64,000 nucleotides of DNA from Gnetum montanum (taxonomy: Eukaryota; Streptophyta; Gnetopsida; Gnetales; Gnetaceae): the NCBI GenBank assembly GCA_015680685.1, contig MNCI01026399.1:1048344-1112343 (forward strand), given 5' to 3'. Under the pieces are notes generated by a model. It ran no database searches, had not been told where the DNA came from, and saw nothing but the letters and a program-made list of their open reading frames with translations. A program made the position numbers and the translations under genes. Each line of letters opens with the position of its first letter. Position 1 is the first letter of the stretch. Positions 45,787-55,790 of the stretch are shown here, one piece after another.

Positions 45787-45959
45787 TACCTCCATGATTG
45801 AATGAAAACTCATCCTCGAGTTCCTTACAATAATATTAGGAAGGTATGGAATTATTGAGGGGAATGGAACTAATGGAATGACATGTGAATGGATCATTAT
45901 TATAAGACTTGACAAAACTAGTGTTCATGACAACAATGGTGAACACCTTATTACAATGA

Positions 45960-46195
45960 CATCAGGCCTTAGTTGGCAACTAAGAAAGAGAGAGAGAAAG
46001 AAGTGTTGCTGATGCCAATGCCAAGATTATGCCTTTATTGTCCATCCGTAAGTGCACCCTCGATCTTGCTCCTTGCATAGCTGCTTCAGCGCTACTCCAT
46101 TCCAAGTGTTTGCTCCAGATCCAATCTGTTGTTTGTATGATCGCCATCTACACACACAACACAATCTTATATTAGTAAGGGTAAATGAATCATCA
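45960..46195 (-). pseudogene. Small 3' ORF of E2
   Basis: The frame starts at an ATG directly after a splice-acceptor-like sequence (TTACTAAT, then TGTGTTGTGTGTGTAG). It contains IIQTTDWIWSKHLEW and HLRMDNKG, then shifts frame to NLGIGISNTSFSLSFLVAN. It is homologous to the intact frame in D. Function is unknown. Confidence 0.5.
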
Positions 46196-47454
46196 TGTAA
46201 TTGATACCTTGCTTCAGTGTAAGTTCATTGGCTAGGTTGTGGTATGGCTAATACAGATCTGGGGATATATTATTGATGACTACTGAAGGTGTAGGGGTTA
46301 GGAAGAAAATAAAAAAATTTTGGGCTAAGAGAAAATCAAAAAATTGGGCCTTGTACCCCCATGACTAATCGCGAACCTCCAATAGCATTAGAATGGAGAA
46401 GGAAAAGGAATAAGAAAGATAGATAAAAAGGGACAACTATGGCATCGATGAAATGGATGTCAAGATGGAAATGAACAAAATAAAATTAATTGCAAAATGT
46501 TAAGGGAAAGAATTTAACTAATGCTCCAAATAGGAATGTCAGTGGATCCTCCCAAAAGCAGGCTCATGCCCTAAATGCCCTGACAAACCCACATTCAAAG
46601 AGTCCGTAGGCTCTGGTAATGTCATTTGGAACAAGAGTTAAATTCTTAACCGCAAGAATTTACCAAAAAGAAAACAATGCATCAACCAAAATATGTACAC
46701 TACTGATACAACCAGTAATGAGGTGAACAATGGAGAGAAGGATAAAGAGAGAAGAGAATGGAATGGAATCCCAAGAATAAGGTGGTGTACAGCCCCTTTT
46801 ATGTTTCATGATTAATGTGACTTGGCAAGTCTCATTCCAACTTTGGCCTCAAACCAACCACATCCAGTGACTTTGCATTAATGCATTCGGCTAAACCATC
46901 CACTTGGATAACAAGAATGCCTTCCCTAAGAGTCACCACGATTCTGAAGAAACAAATGAGAGAATGGGAAGCAAGAAGGGCCTTAGTTAGAGGGAACACT
47001 TTTGGTTCCATAACCAGTGCTTGTAGCCCAAGTTTATTTCGTCTAAGGGGTGTGCTTTGAATTCTCACTTAGTTTTNTTCTGATAGTTGGGTAACATCGG
47101 AACGGCAAAAAAACTCAAGAAGAAAACATCCAAGCACCCAAGAGAACAGCCAACACAAAAGCATCAAGTTCCCTTGAAGTCACACCCTTTTCAATCCTTG
47201 AGTCCTTCCTTAGTTTGAGAAATACCCAATCACTGATTCGTTTAAGTTCTTATTAAGAAGGGGATTGTACATTTCCAAGCTGAGAGAGACCATAGAAACT
47301 AGTGGATGGATGGATAAAGTGGTCTCATTGCCTGCCATATTAGAAAAAACATACCTTAGTATCAACATTGTGACTTAAAGGTAAAAACCAAACATTAGCA
47401 ATCAATATGAAAACAGTTCATGCCATCAGTCCGAACATTTATTGGGTGACAAAC
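46196..47454 (-). other. Conserved non-coding 3' region of E2
   Basis: Blocks shared with E1 and D occur in order: purine tract at 46542-46565, the GTGACTTTGCATTAAT block near 46870, and the AAGGGGTGTGCTTTGAATTCTCAC block near 47046. One ambiguous base (N) is at 47085 in a T-run. The 78-codon frame at 46832-47068 is not supported. Confidence 0.5.
46542..46565 (-). other. Conserved internal purine tract, copy in E2
   Basis: The minus strand reads GAGCCTGCTTTTGGGAGGATCC, a small variant of the block in E1, B and D. Confidence 0.5.
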
Positions 47455-47754
47455 TTACATGATGGAAAAGTATAACGATGTTGTAAAACAAAAGATTAGA
47501 AAAGTTAAAGAAATTTGTAAAACAAAAATGAGAAAAGTTAAAGAAATTTGTAAAACAAAAATTAGAAAAGTTAAAGAAATTTGTAAAACAGAAATGTGTA
47601 AGACAAAAACATTGTAAAACAAAAATCGGAAAAGAACTGAGGGCCCCATATGATTAGCATAGGTGGCCATCTCCCCCATGACTGAGTTGTAAGGGAGAGA
47701 TCCGAAATAATGAGTGCCTATTTGAATTTTTAAGAAGTATCCAATTTCTCCCAA
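47455..47754 (-). CDS. Post-integrase tail ORF with 11-residue hydrophobic repeats
   Basis: This 99-codon open frame contains HYFGSLPYNSVMGEMATYANH as in E1 and D, then three near-identical copies of FVLQISLTFLI encoded by 33-bp units. It overlaps the end of the protease frame in another phase. It may be read only as an array without function, but an open repeat in frame in E1 and E2 is notable. Confidence 0.4.
   Translation of the reverse strand: MGEIGYFLKIQIGTHYFGSLPYNSVMGEMATYANHMGPSVLFRFLFYNVFVLHISVLQISLTFLIFVLQISLTFLIFVLQISLTFLIFCFTTSLYFSIM
47480..47630 (-). repeat. 33-bp tandem array
   Basis: Three near-perfect units of TTGTAAAACAAAAATNAGAAAAGTTAAAGAAAT-type sequence lie here. It is homologous to the array at 16885-17035. 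Confidence 0.75.
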
Positions 47755-48400
47755 TTGATGATCTTAGGTTAAGGGGTCGAAGTTCGTGACACTCATATTC
47801 TAATGTATACATGCTTTCATTGTTGACATGGTTTGTCTCCTCAGTTTGTTCCATGCATATTTGTCTACTTCTTCTAGTAGCTATCAACCACAGGGTGTCT
47901 ACTACTTCTTGTGTGGTTGCTACATACAGGCATCTTTGTTTCAATGTTTGAAGATCACACCTGTTACATGGAGGCATTTCCTCCATGTCATCACCTGATG
48001 GATCATTGTATGTGATGCATGGAACTTTCCTCTTCTTGATCTTTCCATAAATATTTATCTTAGAAATTTCCAAGGAAAGATCGCGGATCCTAAGGCATGC
48101 ATCTACTGTACTTAGCCATGCCCTTTCCATTATACTTGGGAAGTCCCCTTCGTTGTTGTTCACTTCAATCACCAGAAAATTAGCTAGGTAAGACCAACCA
48201 CACATAGTGGTAATGATGTCCTCCATCAATCCCAAGGGAATGGTGATGGACTGGTCTGCCAACTCTAGTTGAATGTTTCTCTTCTTAAGTTGGGGCAGGT
48301 TCCAGGCATGATACATCTCTCATGAAATTAAGTTGACTCCAGAACCTGAGTCAAGAAGAGCCCTATGTGGTTCATTTTCAGCAATCTGCAAATAGATTAA
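47654..48400 (-). pseudogene. Retropepsin and linker of element E2
   Basis: The active site ALLDSGSGVNLIS carries an intact DSG triad but is followed by a stop. The 220-codon open frame then gives LELADQSITIPLGLMEDI and SIMERAWLS, where the usual GRAWL glycine is glutamate. A CX2C pair (PCNRC) and the linker ECHELRPLNLRSSIG follow, then FRISPLQLSHGGDG from the post-integrase region. The linker-to-tail junction matches E1 but has lost roughly 100 more bases. Confidence 0.75.
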
Positions 48401-48419
48401 GGGACTCCCAGGGTCAGTT

Positions 48420-50979
48420 AGTTTCCTAGGAAGGTGGCCTACCTTAATCTAGTCAGTTATAGTATGCGTTAACATAACCGTATGCATTAAGCTCTGATTT
48501 TGGACGGAAGGGTGCTCCGAGGTGTTAGATGGTGGAGGAGTGTACATGGGCTCAACCACTTGTTGTTGCAAGAGTTTTTCTGGGATTTTGGTTCTGAAGA
48601 AGGGTCTTCTCATTTTACAGTTTTCAGAACCAGCAGCAGGTTGGATATTTACAACTCTCGTAGCGTGACGTTGCTGTGGTTGAGGAGGAAGTTTCCTTTG
48701 CATTGTTGAAGCAAGAGGTGTTATGGGAACTACTTGTGGTGGAAGAGGTGCAGATGGATTAGGAGGATGGTGTGGGTATGGAGTGTCTCCCAGAGGAGGA
48801 GTCCTTCTGAAGTACTCCCGAACTTGGTAGTGACGGTTGGGGGTTGTGTGACTCATAGAGTCACTTAGAGAAATCGGCTGCTCCACATAATATCCATAAG
48901 GGTCAGGCTGCCAGTAAGGGTACTAATGTTTCAACGATGGCATCCCCCATGACTATGGGTATTTCCACTGCTGATGCTATCCGATGGGCTATGGTGGAGT
49001 TCCACTTGGATAATACATTAGTGGTTGATGGAACTGCCTTGGGTTACCTTGTGGATAAGGCAACCTTTGGGGTGTTTGCCATTGGTTGAGTCTTGGATTA
49101 AGCGCATACACCCCAGACTCCTGTAGATGTGAGATGATGGGGCAACATCTCTTAGGATGGTCATAGTGGCAGATCTCACATCCACCATCATCGTCTGTGT
49201 CAGAGTCCATAGCCACATCGGAGTTAGTGATTTTCTCCTTACCCTTATTATGTGCAGGGCTTAAATCTCTTCACTTTTTCTTACCTTTGTCACTACTTTG
49301 TTCAACCTTAAACTCTTCTACAATTTTTAAGATAGTTTCAATTTTAGAGTCTAAGGAACTCCATACGCCATCTACCTTAGCTGCTATTTCTATTGATAAT
49401 TTTTGGATCGGCAAGGTTTTCTAGTTCACCAACTCTTCAATTGGTGACTCATCCTCTTCATCACAAAACTTCACTCCCTTCTTTCGAAGAGAGGGATCAC
49501 GATTATATTCTTCTGCACTTTCTCTTTTGCATAGCTCACCTTCTTCTTTTGCTACTTGTTCCAACAAGCTATGAACTTCATGGGCTCTAAGTTGTGAGAG
49601 TCTCCCTTGGACATAAGTTCCAAGGGTTCTTCTAGTTTCATGCCTTAGCCCATTCACGATCTGGTGAAGTTGATCCCTCTATCTATGGCCTGAGCAATGA
49701 TGTAACAATATGTAGTAGCGGGCCATGGCAGCATCCAAGGGTTCATGAGTACCTTGCTTCCAGCCTTGGATCTGCTTATGCAAATTGGACACTCTAGAGT
49801 ACATTTGATACTTTTCGTTGAACAGTTCTAGCATCGTACTCCACCTCCTGATGGTTTCTGGTTCTAAGGACCGGTACCAGCTCTCTACTTCCTTGGTGGG
49901 TATCCTTGGGAACAACTTAAGTTTTTGTCACTTATTTTCTATATTCTACAAGGCACAGGCATCGTGGAATGCCTATAAATGATTTTGTGGCTCAGCATTG
50001 TATCCCCCTTCAAATCGTGGGATATTGTTCATGTCTAATCATTTGATCCGACTATCTTTCGCCTTGTGGGAATCCTAACTACCTCCGTTATGTTAAGCAT
50101 ACTTCGAGTTGTGAGTAGGGGCTCATCATGATCGTCTCTTTCATGATGCCTATGATGTCTGCGTTGTTCCCTACTCTCCCTACGTCCTTTCCCTTGTCCT
50201 CTCTCTCGACTTTCCCATAAAGTTCTTTTGTCCTTCTTACCTTTATCCTCACCTTTATGTTCATGGTGGCTGTGCCCAGATGTGGAAGGAGAGGGTGAGT
50301 GATGGGATAAAGGAGAAGATGAAGGGGAACCATCGCCATGATGATGTTTCTTGCCTTCTCTTCAGCTGCTTCAGCCTCAATCGTGGTGACGATCTAAGTG
50401 TCCATCCTTAGCATAAGTGGTTGTTCCCTCTATGAACAGTTGGTGTTCATGGGCATCAAAACCAAGGATATGTATCATTGATCGTAGATTCTGATACCCA
50501 ACCTTCTCACCATCGTTAGGAGGGGGAACATCATTTGATAAAGGACCCGTGATAAGGGGTTCCTCATCTCCTATTTTGCTAAGGATGTGCGGGACCTTGC
50601 CCTTCAATAGTGCATGTTGACTCTCCTGCCTTAAGTCCCTCATACGTTGGGCATCTATGGGATAATAATCCCTCATGTCAAAATCTTCTGCAATGTATTC
50701 AGCAAATAATTCTTGCATGCCAGTCTGTGCCAAGGCATGGAAAAGCATACGAGAGATTGATCGGTCTAGGAGTAATACAATGTTACCTTGCAAATATCTC
50801 CATCGTAATTGTTCGTCTTAATGGAGAATAAAAGTAAAATTAGGGATATACTCATCAGGATGAGTATATGTCATCTTATATTGTTTAGCACTTGGCTAAT
50901 TTTGGTTATGTGTTTTATGTTGTCGATTGTCTGGTGTGTGGTCCTTAGGTGGTGAGTTTCTCTTATGAGAAGAAGGCAT
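48420..50979 (-). pseudogene. Gag of element E2
   Basis: It starts at the ATG 50979-50977 (MPSSHKRNSPPKDHTPDNRQ). The N-terminal domain is open at 50377-50793 (MQELFAEYIAEDFDMRDYYP), followed by an Arg/His-rich segment with several frames. The capsid core is the best preserved in the window: WYRSLEPETIRRWSTMLELF (49679-49915) and INGLRHETRRTLGTYVQGRL-type sequence (49421-49657). A zinc knuckle CEICHYDHPKRCC lies near 49140-49180, and a Pro-rich tail (48449-48886) leads to the protease. A handful of stops interrupt it. Confidence 0.8.
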
Positions 50980-51101
50980 TGTTATTGGTGTGCTAATTCA
51001 CCATTCTATAAATTTTCTCTTGATTAACCCGAAGGTTCATTAAGGCTCACAACGATGTGAGTGATATCCCTTTATGTCCTACTTAGCGCACAAACACTTA
51101 G

Positions 51102-51119
51102 TCCCCGACAACGACGCCA
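51102..51119 (-). other. Primer binding site of E2, tRNA-Asp type
   Basis: The minus strand reads TGGCGTCGTTGTCGGGGA, one base inside the LTR, and differs from the plant tRNA-Asp complement by two C-to-T changes out of 18. Confidence 0.8.
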
Positions 51120-51120
51120 A

Positions 51121-52080
51121 TGATGAGTGGCGAGGTACCCCTACACTCAACCATACGAAACGAGCGTAGCATGCATGATCTAGTTGAAATCTACAGACTA
51201 AATGCCTACACGCCCCATGGAACACTTGGGGTTAATCATTCGTTGTCTTCCTAGACTTACTTGTAGTTGTCACGATGTATGGTTAAGTAAGTCCGAGGTA
51301 TATGATTTTTATAGTCTTTTATTGTTTTTCTACTATGCTATTGAGGTGAAGGGTTGAGAAAGCTAACTAACTCTAACTAAGGACTAAGTCTAAATTAACT
51401 AGCTTCAGCATCCATTTGCACTTACTGTACACACCCTAAATTGATGCAACCACAGCTACCAAACGCTAATCATTGTTGGGATCACCACGTGTAACGCACG
51501 TACTCAAAGTGGTCGTACTGAGGTACCTAACTAGGAGGAAAGGGTTGAGAGAATCTATCTAGCCTAAGTGTGATGAGCAGCTGATTCCTTGACTAACCAT
51601 ACACATCTGGGACTACCACTGGGATTACCAAGCGTAGATCCTAGGTACGCCACTGGGTTACCAAGTAGTCACACAAGATGCTCGTAATCAAGTTGTACTC
51701 ATACCACATTCTAGGAAAGTAATAAATAACATTTAAATAAAATCCTATTCCATGCACTGCAAGGTTTATCCAATCAATTTCATATTTATTGCCGTACACA
51801 ACTTGTGTTCAGGTACAATGTTGCTCGAATAAAGATCCGTTCACTCAAGGACTCCTACTACGGGCACATGGAAAATATTCTATCTCTGGAGTGATCAAAC
51901 TACTAGAGTTTCCCTACTTCTAAACCATGATGGAAAATAAGGGGAGTGCCACCTCTTATTTATAGATTTGGTGGCGGACCGCGATATCGCGTACGCGACA
52001 TCGCAGGGGACAACGCGATATCGTGGCGGCCGCTATATCTCGTATGCGATATCGTGGCTCATGCGAATCGCGTCTCATCA
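51121..52080 (-). repeat. 5' LTR of element E2 (right copy)
   Basis: It runs TGATGAGTGG to CTCATCA, 960 bp. U3 (52080 to about 51930) holds a CpG-rich array of GATATCGCG, CGATATCG and CGCGATATCGTGG palindromes. The TATA box is at 51957-51965. U5 contains two blocks of the ACTGGGATTACCAAGCG / ACTGGGTTACCAAG type. Confidence 0.9.
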
Positions 52081-52085
52081 ATTAG
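52081..52085. repeat. Target-site duplication of element E2, right copy
   Basis: ATTAG follows the CATCA end of the LTR and matches 44764-44768. Confidence 0.9.
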
Positions 52086-52540
52086 TATATCTACCATAGT
52101 ATTCACCACCTCTATCAAATCTCACTAACTTTATTTGCTTACCACATTATTTCTCTATGTCAGCCTTAAACATCCTAAAGGCATCTAAAGCTTTGCTCTT
52201 GTCATGAAGCATGTAGAGATACATATATCATGAGTAATCATTAATAAAGGTAATGAAATAATTTTGACCATATGCATCCATATCTGGACTACAAATATCT
52301 ATGTGTATGATCTCTAATATGTCTAAACTCCTCTTAGCACCTTTCTTTGACATATTAATTTGCTTCCCTTTTATGCAGTCCACACAAGTGTCAAAGTTAG
52401 TAAAATCTAGAGTACTAAGTACTCCATCATTTACTAATCTCTTTCTTCTCTCAATAGAGATATGTACTAATCTACGATGCCACAACATAGAGGATTCGTT
52501 ATTCATAACAGATCTCTTAATGCTAGCATGAACATGCATA
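52086..52540 (-). pseudogene. Copia integrase: zinc domain and upstream half of core
   Basis: The HHCC-type domain reads WHRRLVHIS and CVDCIKGKQ. The core begins with IIHIDICSPDMD (first Asp), FITFINDYS, and VRFDRGGEYYGRY (second Asp), then stops at the E2 insertion. The longest open frame is 52228-52932, shared with protease. Confidence 0.8.
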
Positions 52541-52998
52541 GAAGTATAAAAAGTTTCCTTTTGTAAATTAATGTTGAAAAGGCCATCTATCAATGTACCA
52601 CTTCCAATAAGTTCAGATCTATAATATAGACTGAATATAGTGTCTAAAAAGTTTAAGGAAAATCCCAATGATACAAGATTTAAAACAAAAATTAAATTCT
52701 TTGAAAAACCTAGAATATAAAATGTGTTTTCCAACTCTAAAACAAAACCACTGCTTAGAAGTAATTTGCATGTTCCAATTGGCTCCACATTTGCGCACAT
52801 CTTGTTGCCTGAATATATGCATGACTCACTTTCCACTAGCTTCCTTAGGTTTTGCACCCCTTGCAAGGAATTAGTAACATGGGTTGTAGAACTAAAGTCA
52901 ATCCACCATATGTCATGGCCAACAACAATCATATTAGATTCAAAATAAACAAGTAAGAGTTGAGTACCTTTCTTTTCTAGCCATTTCTAATATTTAGA
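52541..52998 (-). pseudogene. Copia aspartic protease
   Basis: It reads WWIDFSSTTHVTNS in place of the usual W-x-DSGAT/S-x-H, so the active-site serine and glycine are lost. It continues through LVSLGFSLNF to the integrase in one open frame. Confidence 0.75.
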
Positions 52999-53736
52999 AT
53001 GATCCTTTTTTATGTGCCCTTTCTTTTTGCAAAAAAAAGAGCACTTGGATTCCTTCTTAATATCAGCTTGTATAGGCAATTTGACCTTCCACTTGCCTTT
53101 GGCTCGTTCTTTATTCTTTTTTTATGTGACCAGATACACACTCTCTTTCACTTCCATCGCAAGTCTACCTTCTTCTTACACACACATGGTCATTAGTTCA
53201 TTGATTGACCATTTGTTTCTATGTGTGTTATAAGAAATCTTAAAGGGTCCGTACTATGGTGGAGGCATGTTTAAGATGTAGTGCACAAGGAAAGATTCTA
53301 ACATCTCAACCTCAAGTGTTTTGAGCTGAGTCACTATATCCCTCATTTGCATGATGGATGAGAACTTCATTATTACGGTGCTAGCCAATGCTTTATCTAA
53401 TGAATCAAATTGTTCATCAATTGTCTTTAACAAAACATGAACATTGTCATACTATTCCAATGAACCATGCATACCAACTAAGATCTTAGTTTTTATGAAC
53501 ATGACACAGAGACAATTACATCACTCCCATTTTTCAGAATTACCATTATCATCCGAATGGCTGGCTGTTGTAACAACAGGTGGTTCATCCTTAAGGATAG
53601 CATAATCAATGTCCATCTAGCCTAAATGAAGAAGAATTCTCTCATTCCACACCTTATAATTATCACTCTTTAATTCAAGAATGTCACATTTAAAATCAGA
53701 GTAGCTTACAGGTTATACAACTGCATAATTAAACAT
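52999..53736 (-). pseudogene. Copia gag with zinc knuckle
   Basis: The likely start is the ATG at 53736-53734. LKSDNYKVWNERILLHL and DIDYAILKDEPP are the conserved start of the copia UBN2-type gag, followed by MRDIVTQLKTLEVEM and WSINELMTMCV. The knuckle near 53000-53050 is KCSFFCKKKGHIKKDH. It has one residue too many between the first cysteines, beside a run of eight T, and histidine in place of the last cysteine. Several stops are present. Confidence 0.8.
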
Positions 53737-54360
53737 GCTAATTTCACTAAATTTGAGGTTAAAATAGCATAAGACATGTTTACCAATGTAAATCATGTAA
53801 AAATATAAATCAAATGACATAAAATTACCTATAGAATAAATTTTAATTCAAACAAATTCATATATCCTTACAATGAAACTGTTAAATTATATTCCTTTTC
53901 TTAATCCATGTGGACAAATTAAGAAAAATAATTTAACATATCATCCTAATTAATCATATTAAATACAATAAAAATTCCTATGAGATAAATTTTATTATAT
54001 TACATATAATTAATCAAAATTTACTTTTCCATATGTGATTAAAAACTTTTAACAATTTTGCACAATTAAAGATGTTGTGGCTACTCTCTAATTGTACAAA
54101 AAATAAAGATTACAAGTTACAATTTTAAGTAGGAAAAACTATGCATTACAAAATTTTTAATATTCTTTAAATAAAGCAACTTTATGCATAGTTCAAAACC
54201 CAAAAATATCACCTAAACAGGCACCCGTCATGCCTTGCAAAAAGGACCCACACAACCAATGTTGCAGAGGTTAGTAATTTTACAAGGATGCTCATCATAA
54301 TCATAAATAGGTCTTCCACTTACTAATTGGTAATGGCATCAAGACAAGATAGAGATGAAG
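53737..54360 (-). other. Leader of the copia element
   Basis: AT-rich non-coding sequence lies between primer site and gag. No coding frame is seen. It is longer than many copia leaders. Confidence 0.6.
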
Positions 54361-54373
54361 CACTCTGATACCA
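54361..54373 (-). other. Primer binding site of the copia element, tRNA-iMet
   Basis: The minus strand reads TGGTATCAGAGTG, two bases inside the LTR, matching the initiator tRNA-Met site at the first eleven positions. Confidence 0.9.
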
Positions 54374-54375
54374 AA

Positions 54376-54802
54376 TGTAAGACAAAATCTGTGGATTGCA
54401 CAAGAAATTTACATGCGTAGATAACTAGAAATGCATAATGAAGAAGCAAATGGAATTGACCTCTAGCCATTGATGCCTTGAATTGAAATTGGCATTTAGA
54501 TTCTTCTTTCACACCAACGGTCTATAACGATGGTGTATGCAACCTTTAAGCGTCTGTGAAAAGGACCAAAACTACAATTTTGCAGTGATTCATGGTGCCT
54601 TTGTTCTTCCATCAAGAACGAATTTATAGGCCCCCAACTTATTGATACTCTTCAGACATAAAAATGACCCCTTAGGTTAGAGTCGATTACCATGCGAAAT
54701 TAGAAAAAAATAAGAGACCCAATGCCAACGTGTAAACACATTGTTGGATATGGAGGCCACCTAACATACGCGTACATATGGAAACATGTAATGCATGTTA
54801 CA
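54376..54802 (-). repeat. 5' LTR of the copia element
   Basis: It runs TGTAAGAC to GTTACA. The minus-strand TATA box TATAAATT is at 54621-54628. It contains an insertion of about 40 bases in U3, next to the TATA box, relative to the other LTR. Confidence 0.9.
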
Positions 54803-55140
54803 ACATGAGGTATTTACGTTAATTAAAAATATAAAGTTACATATTTTTATAAATAATAATGTAATGTTGCATAATTTACTTGAAAAAGCATGTAACATTG
54901 AATAAAAAGACAACATTATATACTTTTATAAATAAATGCAATACTTCAATTATTCATTTCAAAAATTATTACATAAAATACTATTTTATTTCCATTACCT
55001 CTCTATCCCTCATAATCATAATACATTTTATTATTACATAATGCTATGCTTTAACAAAAAGCATGAACATTTTAGCATAAAGCCACATTAAGGTAAAAAT
55101 ATATTTGACTTAAAAAATATTTATATATATATATATTTAG

Positions 55141-55176
<36 letters not shown>

Positions 55177-55715
55177 GTTAGATATGAAATTAAAATTTCA
55201 CGATATTGAAATTACTTTTAAAGGTTATTTTAAAAGCAATGCTAATAAAATATTTCTAATTTACTAATAAATTAAAGAAATTTCAAACATGCAATAGAAT
55301 TTCCTAGGTAAGATATCATTTTTAAAAAAATAATATTTTTGTAACCCTTAAATAAAATAAAAAGGTAACTATAACATATTATATTTTATTAAAATAAAAA
55401 GTAATATGCTATATTTTTATAAAATAATAAATTCATGTAGTATATTTATATCATACATATTAAAAACATGAGATTGAATATTTAACTAAGATAAAATAAT
55501 AATGTAATTTAATATATTTACATAAAAATAAAATTAAATACATAATAAAAGTAAACAAATCATATTTAATTATTTATACAATAATCCAATGGCTTTTTTT
55601 TCTACTTTTGTATTTTTGTTTTAATGTTCACAAACTTTTAAAAGTGTTTTCACATTATGGACATATTTTTTATTTTTCATATTAATAATACATACTTATG
55701 AGTTATACTCAATGT

Positions 55716-55753
<38 letters not shown>

Positions 55754-55790
55754 NAAGAATATATTCTAAATTTACAATTGATTGTAGGTG
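54803..55790. other. AT-rich spacer with microsatellite and long T-run
   Basis: No gene is seen. A TA/CA microsatellite spans about 55120-55177 and a run of 37 T spans 55717-55753, followed by an ambiguous base at 55754. The sequence resembles the AT-rich flank left of the copia element. Confidence 0.55.

Larger units (their letters stand above)
44769..52080 (-). mobile_element. Element E2: gag-protease LTR element lacking RT and integrase
   Basis: This 7.3 kb element has LTRs at 44769-45786 and 51121-52080 and a perfect ATTAG target duplication within the copia integrase. Interior order on the minus strand matches E1: tRNA-Asp primer site, gag, protease, linker, hydrophobic tail array, conserved non-coding region, small 3' ORF. 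No polymerase or integrase core is present. Confidence 0.9.
41697..54802 (-). mobile_element. Ty1/copia element, complete but inactive, split by element E2
   Basis: LTRs of 394 bp (41697-42090) and 427 bp (54376-54802) bound it. With E2 and one target copy removed it is about 5.8 kb, normal for copia. On the minus strand the order is LTR, iMet primer site, gag, zinc knuckle, protease, integrase, RT, RNase H, polypurine tract, LTR. Stops occur in all domains. The outer five-base flanks (TAACG, ACATG) do not clearly match. Confidence 0.88.
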
